Numbered from the stretch's first letter, positions 17,621-27,002 are shown. The stretch is 64,000 nucleotides of DNA from an uncultured Latescibacterota bacterium (GCA_951813615.1 OX638377.1:4986599-5050598), one strand, 5' to 3'. The notes: generated from the letters alone by a model not told the origin. Numbers and translations are program-made.

Positions 17621-19000
17621 CTAACCGTCAGACTGCCGCTGATCCCAGGGGCCGTAGATGGCCAGCGTGGTGCCGGGATGCTGGATATTGACGAAGAGCA
17701 CTTGGCCATCGGGCGAGAAGGTCGCGCCGGCGAATTCGGAATTGTTCATGCGGTTGTGCCCGAAGCGGTAGATTTGGCCGGCGGGCGTTACGCCGACGAG
17801 GTTGTTTTCCCCGCTGCCGTCTTCGCAGACGATCAAGTCGCCGAAGGGCGAGACCGTGAGGTTGTCGGCGTTGTCGACTAGGTCGCCGTCGTTCGGCTCG
17901 ACGAACAGTTCGAGCGTCCCCGGTGCCTTGCTCTCATCGGCCGTGCCCTCGTGCGGGCTGGGCTGGTAGCGGAAGATCTGGCCTTTCTTTTTGCGGCCGC
18001 CGCTGGTGCAGGCAAAGTAAATCGCCTCGCGGCCGTACCACATGCCCTCGCCGCGGGCAAAGCGGGCGCAGCCCTTGCCGTCAAATCCCTGAAAGCGCAG
18101 GTCGTCTTTCGGCGACTCGACGTTTTCCATATCGACCCAGCGCACGGCGAGCGACTCGCCTGGGCGCACTAGTGCTTTGTCCCAGTTGCGAGTATCCAGA
18201 CGGGGATGGTCGATTACGGCCAAGGCTTGCAGCCGCCCAGCTATTAGTTTGCCCGGTGCGTCGGGTATGTAGCGGTAGATCAGGCAGTCGCCGGTATCTT
18301 CGGTCTGATAGACGATTCCCGAGCGGGGATCGACGGCGATGGCCTCGTGCCTGAAGCGCCCCATGGCCTTGAGCGGCACGGGCGCGGCGCGGCGGATTTC
18401 TGTGGTAGCGGGGACCTCGAAGTTGTAGCCGTGGTCCCTTTCGATCGGCCCATCGATCCGCTGGGTATTCTCTTCGCAGCTAACCCAGCTACCCCACGGG
18501 GTTGGCCCGCCGGCGCAGTTGACCGCGGTGCCAGCCAAGCTGAGAAATTCTTTCTCCACTGCGCCAGTTTGCGCATTGTACACGAGGGTCGTAGTGCCGC
18601 CCAAACCCGGCATCTTGCCTTGGCCCCAGTCGTACAGGTCTTCTTTGGGCAGTTTGCCTAGGTTTTCGTTGTCGTCGCCAAAGGCACCGGCTTCCTTCGA
18701 CCCGGGGCCCAGTTCGTGGTTGCGCACCAAAACGATGCGGCCCTCTGGCCCGGGGAAAGCAGCCATCCCGTCGGCGGCACCCGGCAACCGCAGGCCGTCG
18801 TCCATGAGTTTACCTGCGCGCGAGAGAACTCGGTAGCTAAATCCCTCGGGCAGGTCGAGGATGTCTCCGGGGTCGGGCACGAGCGGTCCAAAGCTATTTT
18901 CGAGCACGGACTCACCCCAAGCGAGATGGCGATGGAGGCCGGCAAAGCCGATGGAAACGGCTGCCGCGCTTTTGAGGAATTGGCGTCTAGAAACGGGCAT
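17621..19000 (-). CDS. PhoX-like phosphatase / DUF839 beta-propeller protein, Tat-exported
   Basis: 459 residues with a twin-arginine signal (SRRQFLKSAA) and a hydrophobic stretch, so likely exported folded. The body has PhoX hallmarks: VLVRNHELGPGS near the N-terminus, NCAGGPTPWGSWVSCEE (the conserved Cys-containing region), GRFRHEAIAVDP, YQTEDTGD, and a C-terminal NIQHPG motif. PhoX enzymes are calcium/iron-dependent phosphomonoesterases of the periplasm. No Pho-box was identified. A hairpin terminator follows. Confidence 0.85.
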   Translation of the reverse strand: MPVSRRQFLKSAAAVSIGFAGLHRHLAWGESVLENSFGPLVPDPGDILDLPEGFSYRVLSRAGKLMDDGLRLPGAADGMAAFPGPEGRIVLVRNHELGPGSKEAGAFGDDNENLGKLPKEDLYDWGQGKMPGLGGTTTLVYNAQTGAVEKEFLSLAGTAVNCAGGPTPWGSWVSCEENTQRIDGPIERDHGYNFEVPATTEIRRAAPVPLKAMGRFRHEAIAVDPRSGIVYQTEDTGDCLIYRYIPDAPGKLIAGRLQALAVIDHPRLDTRNWDKALVRPGESLAVRWVDMENVESPKDDLRFQGFDGKGCARFARGEGMWYGREAIYFACTSGGRKKKGQIFRYQPSPHEGTADESKAPGTLELFVEPNDGDLVDNADNLTVSPFGDLIVCEDGSGENNLVGVTPAGQIYRFGHNRMNNSEFAGATFSPDGQVLFVNIQHPGTTLAIYGPWDQRQSDG

Positions 19001-19116
19001 GAGAGAGTCTCCGATAGCTAAGAGGCATGAGAGCGGCTTGCAGGGGCTTGTACAAAAATACCAAGGCGCATCTTATGGTCAAATGCGAGCTTTCTCGGCG
19101 TCCGTATATTAAAACG

Positions 19117-19821
19117 ATGCGATTCCAAAAACCCCAGTGGCACGACGAACTCCCCTCGACCAATACGACCTTGGTCGAGGGGCTGCGCGCGGGTCGGGAC
19201 CTGCCCGATGGCTTCGTGCTGGCTGCTCGTTCTCAGACCGCTGGCCGGGGCCGCTACGAACGGCAGTGGCTCGCTCGGCCTGGCCGCAACTTGACCTTTT
19301 CCGCGCTATTGCAGACCGCTGCGTCGCCGTTGCAGTTCCTGTCGCTGCCGCAGGCTGCGGCCTTGGGCGTGGTGGCCTATTTGGAGAAGAATGGTTTGGC
19401 GGCGCAGACCAAGTGGCCCAACGACGTGCTAGTGGGCGGCCGCAAGATTTGCGGCATTTTGGCCGAGCGTTGCGGAGGGGTCGTTCTTGGAATTGGCCTC
19501 AACGTCAACATGGATGCCGACGAGGCGGCGGCCATCGGCCAGCCCGCTACCTCGCTGCGGATTGAGTCGGGCACCGAGCGCGATGTCGGGCGGGTATTGG
19601 ACGAGTTGCTAGCGCATTTGCAGGTGTGGATCGGGCGCTGGGAAGAAGGCGGCTTTGCGGCGCTGAGTGCGGCGTGGGAGTCTCACTGCGCCAATTTGGG
19701 CCAGTACGTCGCAGTCGGCGAGTACGCGGGCGTGGTGCTGGGCTTTGGCTCCGCCGGGCAACTGCTGCTGCGCGAAGACGACGGGACGCAGCGCGAGGTG
19801 TGGACCGGCGATGTGGCTTAG
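19117..19821 (+). CDS. birA: Biotin--[acetyl-CoA-carboxylase] ligase (BirA catalytic type)
   Basis: 234 residues from ATG 19117; an upstream in-frame ATG at 19027 adds 30 residues unlike the family. Catalytic motifs are present: ELPSTNTTL, ARSQTAGRGRYERQW (the biotinyl-AMP loop GRGR) and KWPNDVLVGGRKICGIL. There is no N-terminal helix-turn-helix, so it is the monofunctional ligase and not a repressor. It converges on oadA, with the stops overlapping by two bases; OadA is an obvious substrate because it ends in a biotinyl domain. Confidence 0.95.
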   Translation: MRFQKPQWHDELPSTNTTLVEGLRAGRDLPDGFVLAARSQTAGRGRYERQWLARPGRNLTFSALLQTAASPLQFLSLPQAAALGVVAYLEKNGLAAQTKWPNDVLVGGRKICGILAERCGGVVLGIGLNVNMDADEAAAIGQPATSLRIESGTERDVGRVLDELLAHLQVWIGRWEEGGFAALSAAWESHCANLGQYVAVGEYAGVVLGFGSAGQLLLREDDGTQREVWTGDVA

Positions 19822-21620
19822 CTGATGTGCGCCAGCACCTGTCCGTCGGCCACCTGATCCCCGGCATGGACCAAAATATCGGCGACCGTGCCTCCGACGG
19901 GAGCCGTTACCGGCATTTCCATCTTCATGGCTTCGAGCACGATGATTCCCTCGCCCGCCTCTACGTGGTCGCCGACTTGGACGAGGTGGCGGATCACTTT
20001 CCCGGGCATCTGGGCTTGCACCGGTGCGCCATCTCCGGCCTTGGGTGTCGGCGAGGAGGGAGCCGCCACATCGGTTGATTGCTCCAAACTGACTTGGAAG
20101 CGGCGGCCATCCACCGTGGCCGTGTCGCCGTCAATGGCTACGGCGTAGCTACGGCCATCGACGGTGATTGCATAGTGCGCCGGACCGTTAGCCGGGGCTT
20201 CTTCTTTTTGCTCTTTCTCGACCTTGCGCACGCCGATTTCGCCTTCTCCCTTGAGGAAGGCGAGGCCCTTGTCTTGGCAGGCGGCGACGATAAAAATGTT
20301 TTCGTCCGTCTCTTCAAGACCGGCTTCCCGCAGTTGTTTGCGGGCCGGTTCGACGCCTTTGTTCGGGTCGGCGTCGTTGCGTTCGAGTGGCTTTTGGGTC
20401 GTTGGCTCTAGTTCGAGCTGTTGAGCGGCGATCTCGACGACCGAGGGGTCGGGCGCGACCGGCGTCTTGCCGAAGTAGCCCAAGACCATCTGGCCGTAAG
20501 GCGCGGCGATCCGCTCCCACGGGCCGAACATGACGTTGTTGAAAGCCTGCTGAAAGTAAAACTGCGAAACCGGCGTCACCGAGGTGCCGAACCCGCCCTT
20601 TTCGACGACCTCGCGCATGGCCTTGATCATGTCCGGGTACTTGTCCATGATGCCGTTGTCGCGCAGCATCTGGGTGTTGGCCGTCAGCGCGCCGCCGGGC
20701 ATGGGGCTCCAGGGAATCATCGGCTCCACGGCCACGGCTTCGGGCGGCAGGAAGTAGTCGGCCATGCACTCCTTGAAGACTTCCTCGGCGTCGCGGATCT
20801 TGTCGACGTCGATGTCGAGGTCGTAGTCGGAGCCGCGCAGCGCGTGCCACATGACGATGATGTCGGGCTGGCAGGTGCCGCCGGAGCAGGGGGCCATAGA
20901 CAGGTCGATGGCGTCGGCCCCGGCGTCGAGGGCGGCCATGTTGGCACTGACGCCAATGCCGGCTGTTTCGTGCGTGTGAAAGTGGATGAAGGTGTCCTCG
21001 GGCAGCATGGCACGCGCCTCGGAGATCGTCTCATAGACTTTGGCGGGCACGGCCGTGCCCGAGGCATCCTTGAAGCAGACCGCGTCGTACGGGATGCCAG
21101 CGTCTAGTATCTGGCGCAAGGTCTTGGTGTAGAAGGCCGCGTCGTGGGCACCGGCGCAGCCCGGCGGCAGTTCCATCAGCGTGACGCAGACTTGGTGTTT
21201 GAGCCCGGCATCCACAATGCACTGCCCCGAGTAGATGAGGTTGTCGACGTCGTTGAGCGCGTCGAAATTGCGGATGGTGGTGATGCCGTGCTTTTTGAAG
21301 AGTTCGGCGTGGAGCTTGACGATGTCGCTCGGCTGCGATTCGAGGCCGACCACGTTGACGCCCCGCGCCAAGGTCTGGAGGTTGGCGTCTGGCCCCACCG
21401 TTGCGCGAAAGGCGTCCATCGCAGCAAAGGCGTCTTCGCCGCAGTAGAAGTAGAACGATTGGAAACAGGCCCCGCCGCCGGCTTCAAAATAGTCGATGCC
21501 AGCTTCCTTGGCCGCGGCGACGGCCGGCAAAAAATCGGACGTGAAAACACGCGCTCCATAAACCGACTGGAAGCCGTCGCGGAAGGCGGTACACATGAAG
21601 CGAACTTTCTTCTTGTTCAC
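19818..21620 (-). CDS. oadA: Oxaloacetate decarboxylase alpha / pyruvate carboxylase subunit B, biotin-containing
   Basis: About 600 residues from the GTG at 21620, which follows GAGGAT and lies 17 bases after the oadB stop. The HMGL-like carboxyltransferase barrel includes CTAFRDGFQS, the metal-binding HFHTHETAG region and DLSMAPCSGGTCQPD. A linker leads to a C-terminal biotinyl domain with EAMKMEM, biotin attached at about K566. With OadB and OadG it forms a membrane complex that couples decarboxylation to sodium export. The ARD start 'TAFRD' instead of 'TTLRDA' is a mild variation. Confidence 0.93.
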   Translation of the reverse strand: MNKKKVRFMCTAFRDGFQSVYGARVFTSDFLPAVAAAKEAGIDYFEAGGGACFQSFYFYCGEDAFAAMDAFRATVGPDANLQTLARGVNVVGLESQPSDIVKLHAELFKKHGITTIRNFDALNDVDNLIYSGQCIVDAGLKHQVCVTLMELPPGCAGAHDAAFYTKTLRQILDAGIPYDAVCFKDASGTAVPAKVYETISEARAMLPEDTFIHFHTHETAGIGVSANMAALDAGADAIDLSMAPCSGGTCQPDIIVMWHALRGSDYDLDIDVDKIRDAEEVFKECMADYFLPPEAVAVEPMIPWSPMPGGALTANTQMLRDNGIMDKYPDMIKAMREVVEKGGFGTSVTPVSQFYFQQAFNNVMFGPWERIAAPYGQMVLGYFGKTPVAPDPSVVEIAAQQLELEPTTQKPLERNDADPNKGVEPARKQLREAGLEETDENIFIVAACQDKGLAFLKGEGEIGVRKVEKEQKEEAPANGPAHYAITVDGRSYAVAIDGDTATVDGRRFQVSLEQSTDVAAPSSPTPKAGDGAPVQAQMPGKVIRHLVQVGDHVEAGEGIIVLEAMKMEMPVTAPVGGTVADILVHAGDQVADGQVLAHIS

Positions 21621-21637
21621 GGTCGCATCCTCGTTGT

Positions 21638-22765
21638 CTATCCCACCAGCACGGACCACAAGACCCCGGCACCTACCGCCGAGCCGATGACCCCGGCGAC
21701 ATTGGGAGCCATCGCGTGCATCAGCAGGTAGTTATTGGGGTCTTCGCGCTGGCCCATCATCTGCACCACGCGGGCCGAGTCGGGCACGGCCGAGACCCCG
21801 GCAGCGCCGACGAGGGGGTTGATTTTGTCTTTGGTGAAGAGGTTCAAAAACTTGGCAAAGAGCACGCCGCTGGCCGTGGCGACGGCAAAGGACAAAGCGC
21901 CGAGGCTGAAGATTAGTACCGACTGCGGCGTGAGAAAGGTCTGGGCTTGGGTTGAGCAGCCGACCGAGAACCCGAGGAGGATGGTGACGATATCGACCAT
22001 TGAGGTGCGGGCGGTCTGGGCCAAGCGCTCGGTGACGCCGCTTTCCTTGAGCAGATTGCCGAAAAACAGCATGCCGAGCAGCCCAATCGCACCTGGGGCG
22101 AGGAGCGCGCAGATGAGGAAAGCGACGATGGGAAAGATGATCTTTTCGCGCTGCGAGACCTCGCGCGGGGGCTTCATGCGAATTAGCCGCTCCTTGCGGG
22201 TGGTCAAGAGTTTCATCACCGGCGGTTGAATTACTGGTACCAAGGCCATGTAAGAGTACGCGGCAATGGCAATGGCCCCGAGCAGGTGAGGAGCTAACTT
22301 GGCTGCGAGAAAGATCGCGGTTGGTCCGTCGGCTCCGCCGATAATGCCGATGGCCCCGGACTCGGCCGGAGTGAAACCCAGGTAAAGCGCGCCGATCAAG
22401 GTCAGGAAAATGCCCGTCTGCGCCGCGGCCCCCAGCAGCACCAGCCGGGGGCTGGAGAGCATGATCGAAAAGTCGGTCATCGCGCCGATACCGAGAAAAA
22501 TCAGCGGCGGGAAGATTCCTTGGCTGACGCCGAAGTAGATGTAGTAGAGCACACTGCCTTGGTCGTACACGCCGATGGCCATGCTGGAGATAGACGGGAG
22601 ATTGCCCACGATGCAGCCGAAGCCAATCGGCAACAGCAGCAGCGGCTCGTAGTCTTTGCGGATGGCTAGCGAGATGAAGACAGCGCCGATAACGATCATC
22701 AACAGGTTGCCGCCCGACATGTTGGCCACGGCCGTGGTAGAGAGGAATTCGAGGAGAATTTCCAT
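21638..22765 (-). CDS. oadB: Sodium-translocating decarboxylase beta subunit
   Basis: 375 residues, almost wholly hydrophobic with about nine membrane helices. Family motifs are LLLLPIGFGCIVGN, FLGIGAMTDFSIML, GIIGGADGPTAIF (ion-binding Asp region) and a C-terminal NPLVGAAGVSAVPDSARVVQ. It forms the Na+ channel of the OadGBA pump. oadG precedes by 6 bases and oadA follows. Confidence 0.96.
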   Translation of the reverse strand: MEILLEFLSTTAVANMSGGNLLMIVIGAVFISLAIRKDYEPLLLLPIGFGCIVGNLPSISSMAIGVYDQGSVLYYIYFGVSQGIFPPLIFLGIGAMTDFSIMLSSPRLVLLGAAAQTGIFLTLIGALYLGFTPAESGAIGIIGGADGPTAIFLAAKLAPHLLGAIAIAAYSYMALVPVIQPPVMKLLTTRKERLIRMKPPREVSQREKIIFPIVAFLICALLAPGAIGLLGMLFFGNLLKESGVTERLAQTARTSMVDIVTILLGFSVGCSTQAQTFLTPQSVLIFSLGALSFAVATASGVLFAKFLNLFTKDKINPLVGAAGVSAVPDSARVVQMMGQREDPNNYLLMHAMAPNVAGVIGSAVGAGVLWSVLVG

Positions 22766-22771
22766 GGCCGT

Positions 22772-23023
22772 TTAATCGTTTTGGCGGTGCGCGTGCAGGG
22801 CGAAGCCGATGGCCGCGGCGATGGCAGGTGCCTCGTTCTCTTTGCTCTGACTCTGCGTGTGCAGTTGGGCTGGGGGAATATAGGGGTGGATCGCGGCGAG
22901 GATCCTCGGCAAGACGGCGATAAAAACGCTGACTAATACTAGGGCAGTGAAGACGATGCTCATGCCCACGAAGGCCAGGTCGAGCCCCTGCGCGAGTGGA
23001 TTGTCGAGTGCAAGTTGCTTCAT
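22772..23023 (-). CDS. oadG: Oxaloacetate decarboxylase gamma subunit
   Basis: 83 residues: one N-terminal membrane helix (FVGMSIVFTALVLVSVFIAV) followed by a Pro-rich linker and a short C-terminal segment, the usual OadG layout that anchors OadA to OadB. It is the first gene of the oadGBA operon. Confidence 0.88.
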   Translation of the reverse strand: MKQLALDNPLAQGLDLAFVGMSIVFTALVLVSVFIAVLPRILAAIHPYIPPAQLHTQSQSKENEAPAIAAAIGFALHAHRQND

Positions 23024-23090
23024 ATCTAAGTGGCTGTGTAGAAAGTGAAAAACATTAAGGTATGGCGACGGGCCGATAAGTCAAAAGGCG

Positions 23091-23972
23091 TTAGAACGTC
23101 GGTCCGGACTGTTCGACGAGATGCTTCAGATAGAGGCAATACGCATTGTCTTCGGAGTAATTGGCGATGCGGAGGAGCTGATCCGCGCCAATGTAGCCCT
23201 TGCGGTACGCTATTTCCTCGATGCAGCCCACTTTGAGCCCTTGCCGGTGCTCGATGGTTTGGACGAAGTCGCTGGCCTCTAAGAGACTCTCGTGCGTGCC
23301 GGTGTCGAACCAAGCAAAGCCCCGCCCTAGCACCTCGACCTTGAGCTGTTTGCGACGGAGATACTCGATGTTGACATCCGTAATATCAAGTTCGCCGCGG
23401 GCCGAGGGTTTGAGATCGCGGACGATGTCAACGACCTCCTCGTCGTAAAAATAAAGGCCGATGACCGCGTAGTTGGACTTGGGGTTTTGCGGCTTCTCTT
23501 CAATGCTGATGGCATTACCCTCTCCGTCGAATTCGACGACTCCGTAGCGCGTGGGGTCGCTCACGTAGTAAGCGAAGACCAATCCTCCCTCTTGCAGTTG
23601 GCTGGCGCGCTGTAGAATCGCAGTCAGGCCGTGTCCGTAGAGGAAGTTGTCGCCGAATATCAAGGCACAGGGCCCCCCAGCGGCAAAGCCAGCACCGACG
23701 ATAAAGGCTTGGGCTTGGCCTTCAGGCCGGGGCTGGACCGCGTATTCGATATCCAGCCCTAACCTACTACCATCGCCGAAGAGTTGGCGATAGAAATCGA
23801 TGTGCTCCGGACTGGAGATGATGAGAATCTCGCGGATATCGGCCAGCATGAGCACCGAGAGCGGGTAGTAGATCATCGGCTTGTCGAAAATCGGCAAGAT
23901 CTGCTTGGAGACCGATACGGTCAGGGGGTAGAGGCGCGTGCCTTGGCCGCCGGCGAGAATGATGCCCTTCAT
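23091..23972 (-). CDS. rmlA: Glucose-1-phosphate thymidylyltransferase
   Basis: 293 residues from ATG 23972. Nucleotidyltransferase motifs: ILAGGQGTRLYPLT, SKQILPIFDKPMIYYP, FGDNFLYGHG, VEFDGEGNAISIEEKP and FDTGTHESLLEA. It makes dTDP-glucose, the precursor of dTDP-rhamnose and other deoxysugars. No rmlB, C or D lies nearby. It is 4 bases after the stop of a PhyH gene and appears to end an operon that also holds an enolase-superfamily enzyme, which is unusual company. Confidence 0.95.
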   Translation of the reverse strand: MKGIILAGGQGTRLYPLTVSVSKQILPIFDKPMIYYPLSVLMLADIREILIISSPEHIDFYRQLFGDGSRLGLDIEYAVQPRPEGQAQAFIVGAGFAAGGPCALIFGDNFLYGHGLTAILQRASQLQEGGLVFAYYVSDPTRYGVVEFDGEGNAISIEEKPQNPKSNYAVIGLYFYDEEVVDIVRDLKPSARGELDITDVNIEYLRRKQLKVEVLGRGFAWFDTGTHESLLEASDFVQTIEHRQGLKVGCIEEIAYRKGYIGADQLLRIANYSEDNAYCLYLKHLVEQSGPTF

Positions 23973-23976
23973 AGAT

Positions 23977-24810
23977 CTACTCAATGCCCTTTTTTTGCGG
24001 TCCTTGGGGACGGGGCCTCTGCGGCCAGACGATCTGTCGCCGCTCGGGCGTCAGGCGCGCCAACAGCTCGTCCGAGGGGTGGTAGCCGTGGCGGAAGTTG
24101 CCCCAAGAGGGTCCGTAGCGATAGACGAAAATCCGGCGCGTACCCTCTTTCTGACGCCGAGCTGAGCCGTGCGAGAGGCCATCGACGAAGAGCAAGGCGT
24201 CACCCTTGGCCATATGGCACTCCACCGCGCCGGTGATGCCCTCGACGGTGGCACCTTCGGGCTTCATGCGATGCCGGTCTAAGTCGGGATGCGTGAAGTT
24301 GGACTTGTGGCTGCCGGGGATTAGCATGGTGCCGCCGTCGCCCGGGCCGATGTCTGTGAGCGCGACGAGGATGTTGATTTGGCCGCACATGTAGCGTCCG
24401 CGGTGGTAGCGAAATTGGTTGCGCATGATGGGAGGATAGCCGCCCGAGTGCAGGCCGATGGCCTCCCCAGGCTGGCGGAAGTTGGCAAAGTTTTCGTCGA
24501 TAAAGAGCGGCCCGTGTGCGTAGTCGAACGTGCCCTCGCCGCCGACGAAGTGCTTGACTTTCTCGATCCAAGCGGGATGGTCGATCATCCGCTCAAAAGG
24601 CTCGCCCGCCTCGTAGATTTGCTGCAAGTTGAGGCCGTCAATCGTGCCATAGGTATGGGCGTGGATGTGCCCGTACCAGTCGCCCGGCTCTAGCGGCGGG
24701 ATGGCGTTGAGGCAATCGTTGAGATCTTTGACCTCATCGGCGCTAAGCGCCCCCTCTAAGTGCAGGTAGCCGCGCAGGTCGAAGAGATAATTTTCGAGGT
24801 CCGTGACCAT
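23977..24810 (-). CDS. PhyH-family protein lacking the iron-binding Asp (HSG in place of HxD)
   Basis: 277 residues. The family core is clear (GRYMCGQINILVALTDIGPGDGGTMLIPGSHKSN), with a distal His at H214 (GLSHGSARR) and the 2-oxoglutarate Arg nearby. The first metal motif reads H121-S-G123, so the acidic ligand is replaced by Gly, as in the WelO5-type halogenases (HxG). This may mark a halogenase-like site, or another residue may supply the ligand. Second in an operon with an enolase-superfamily gene upstream (6-base gap) and rmlA downstream. Confidence 0.85.
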   Translation of the reverse strand: MVTDLENYLFDLRGYLHLEGALSADEVKDLNDCLNAIPPLEPGDWYGHIHAHTYGTIDGLNLQQIYEAGEPFERMIDHPAWIEKVKHFVGGEGTFDYAHGPLFIDENFANFRQPGEAIGLHSGGYPPIMRNQFRYHRGRYMCGQINILVALTDIGPGDGGTMLIPGSHKSNFTHPDLDRHRMKPEGATVEGITGAVECHMAKGDALLFVDGLSHGSARRQKEGTRRIFVYRYGPSWGNFRHGYHPSDELLARLTPERRQIVWPQRPRPQGPQKKGIE

Positions 24811-24816
24811 GAGTCC

Positions 24817-25971
24817 TCAGCGTTGGATGGGATCGCCCCAGGAGCCTTCAATATAAGGGAAGCGCTTCTCAAGATCGTCGGCCAGTTCGACGCCGAAGCC
24901 CGGGGCGTCGGGCAGAACCAAGTGGCCGTCTTCGATTAGCGGCTTCTCGCGCAGAATCTCCCACTGTAGAGGCCCCTGCTTCATATTTAGCTCGACTAGG
25001 CGCGGGTCAGGCAGCGCCGCGACCATGTGGGCGTTGGCCATGGTCATCAGGCCGTTGTGCCAGTTGTGCGGGATCAGGGGTATGCCGCCGTAGTCTGCGT
25101 AAGCCCTGTGGCCGACCTCCATGCAGAGGTCGATGCCGCAGACGCCGGCGTCGGGCTGAACGATGCCGAAGCCCTTCGCCTCCATGAATGGCTCGAACTG
25201 CGCCCAGGTAGTGAACGGCTCGCCGCCGGTGATGGGGATGGAGACGGCCTCGTTGAGCCGGGCGTAGTCCGCAGGAACGCGTTCGACCGGCTCCTCAAAC
25301 CAAGCCCAGCCCATCTCGTCGAGCGCCTCGGCAATGGGCAGTGCCTCCTCCGTCGAGAGGCGGCAATTGCCGTCGAGGGCTAAGTCCATGCGCGCACCCA
25401 CGGCCTCGTGGACTTGGCGCGCTATTTTGAGAAAGCGATCGACGGTGACGCCCGACCAAGCCCAGTGGGTGCCTATGCGCATCTTGTAGGCGGTGAAGCC
25501 CTCTTCAGCGTAGCCGATGGCCTCTTCGACGACTGATTCGGGGTGGTCGTCCCAGTCGTAGCGCACGCCCGAGGAGGCGTAGAGGCGGAGGCGGCGCAGG
25601 GGTTTCTGTCCTTGCACACAGAGCAGGTCGGCGGTGGGTTTGCCAGCGATTTTGCCGCGCAAATCCCACAGCGCGCAGTTGAGGCCGGCGTTGGCGATGT
25701 CGTTGGCGCGCTCTGCTTTGTTGTGCGGCGTCAGGTCCTCGTCGCGGGGGTCGCGGCCGATGAGACTGGGCTTGAGTTCGTCAATGCGAGCGGCGATGGT
25801 GGGTGGCACGCCGTACGCGCAAGGCTCGGCGATGCCCTGCAAGCCTTCGTCGGTTTCGATGATGCAAATTGAGCAGTCGGCCTTGGGCACGTGGAACGTG
25901 GCGCTGTACCACTGAAGTTCAGGCTCGTGGGCGCGCGAGAGCGAAAGCGTGCGGATGTCGGTGATTTTCAT
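24817..25971 (-). CDS. Mandelate racemase/muconate-lactonizing (enolase superfamily) sugar-acid dehydratase
   Basis: 384 residues. The N-terminal capping domain precedes the barrel with K163-M-R165 (first catalytic element), metal ligands D200 (LALDGN), E226/E227 (WFEEPV) and E251 (ITGGEPF), then D274 and the general-base region PHNWHNGL (H302). The K-x-R motif suggests the KxR/mannonate- or galactonate-type dehydratase branch, not KxK racemases. Starts at ATG 25971 and is first in its operon. It is divergent from the PHP gene at 26120, sharing a 148-base promoter region. Confidence 0.88.
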   Translation of the reverse strand: MKITDIRTLSLSRAHEPELQWYSATFHVPKADCSICIIETDEGLQGIAEPCAYGVPPTIAARIDELKPSLIGRDPRDEDLTPHNKAERANDIANAGLNCALWDLRGKIAGKPTADLLCVQGQKPLRRLRLYASSGVRYDWDDHPESVVEEAIGYAEEGFTAYKMRIGTHWAWSGVTVDRFLKIARQVHEAVGARMDLALDGNCRLSTEEALPIAEALDEMGWAWFEEPVERVPADYARLNEAVSIPITGGEPFTTWAQFEPFMEAKGFGIVQPDAGVCGIDLCMEVGHRAYADYGGIPLIPHNWHNGLMTMANAHMVAALPDPRLVELNMKQGPLQWEILREKPLIEDGHLVLPDAPGFGVELADDLEKRFPYIEGSWGDPIQR

Positions 25972-26119
25972 CGGGTTCCTATTCGATCATTGGTTTCTTT
26001 ACGGGCCTGTATTAAAGGGCCACTTACTTTTCGCGTCAACACTGCCCGGCGAGCCTTCCCTTGTCGCCCGCAGGGTGCTCTCGTATTTTGAGGCCGCTTC
26101 CCAACCGAGGAGAAACCAA

Positions 26120-27001
26120 ATGATCGAACATCCCTATCAGAATTTGCGCGGAGGACGCTGGCTAGTCGGCAACCTGCACACGCATACGACCGCCAGCGAC
26201 GGCGAGCGCGATCACCAAGCGGTAATCGACGACTACGCGGGCCGCGGCTACGGCTTCTTGGCGATCACCGATCACGACATCTATACGTCCTTGGCAGACT
26301 ACGAGCAATACGACGCCCAAGGGATGATATTGGTGCCGGGCAATGAGATCTCAGCCAACGGACCGCACGTTTTGCACGTAGGGTCCGCAGCGTGGGTTGC
26401 GCCGCATGCGGACCGGCAACAGGTAATCGACGAGGTCAACGAATTGGGTGGGGGTTTTGCCCTTTTCAACCATCCCAACTGGCACGGCAATTTCAACCAC
26501 TGTCCGCAGGAGCTTTTACAAGCCTGCGAGGGCTACGTGGGCTTGGAGATATACAACGGCGTGATCTGCCGCTTGGACGGCAGCCCCTACGCGACGAATC
26601 GCTGGGATATGCTGCTGAGCGCGGGAAGACGCCTGTGGGGATTTGCCAACGACGACAGCCACGCGGCGAGCGGCGATGTGGGGTTGGGGTGGAATGTGGC
26701 CTATGTGGAGGAAGAGACGGCTAGCGGCGTGGTGGAGGCCCTGCGCGCCGGTCGCTTTTACGCATCGACGGGCGTTGAGATCAGCCAGATCCAAGTCGAG
26801 GGAAACAGGATTTGGATTGAGACGGAGAATGCGGCGCGGATCGTGGCCTTGCGCGCTGGCGCGAAGCGGATAGCCGTAGCCGATGGACGGGAAATTGAGG
26901 TGGAAGTGCCGGAGCGGGCGGGATACGTGCGCTTTGAGTGTTGGGGTGCCGGAGAGGCGTTTGCTTGGACGCAGCCGTTTTTTTGCGAGGAGGACGAGTA
27001 A
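26120..27001 (+). CDS. PHP-domain metal-dependent phosphoesterase
   Basis: 293 residues from ATG 26120, which is preceded by GAGGAGA; the longer in-frame version runs back through the divergent gene and is rejected. PHP motifs: NLHTHTTASDGE at the N-terminus, AITDHD, GNEIS, FNHPNWHGN and ANDDSHAASG (metal ligands). The last ~70 residues resemble a small beta domain. The next gene begins two bases after its stop. Likely a small-molecule phosphatase; substrate unknown. Confidence 0.88.
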   Translation: MIEHPYQNLRGGRWLVGNLHTHTTASDGERDHQAVIDDYAGRGYGFLAITDHDIYTSLADYEQYDAQGMILVPGNEISANGPHVLHVGSAAWVAPHADRQQVIDEVNELGGGFALFNHPNWHGNFNHCPQELLQACEGYVGLEIYNGVICRLDGSPYATNRWDMLLSAGRRLWGFANDDSHAASGDVGLGWNVAYVEEETASGVVEALRAGRFYASTGVEISQIQVEGNRIWIETENAARIVALRAGAKRIAVADGREIEVEVPERAGYVRFECWGAGEAFAWTQPFFCEEDE

Positions 27002-27002
27002 C

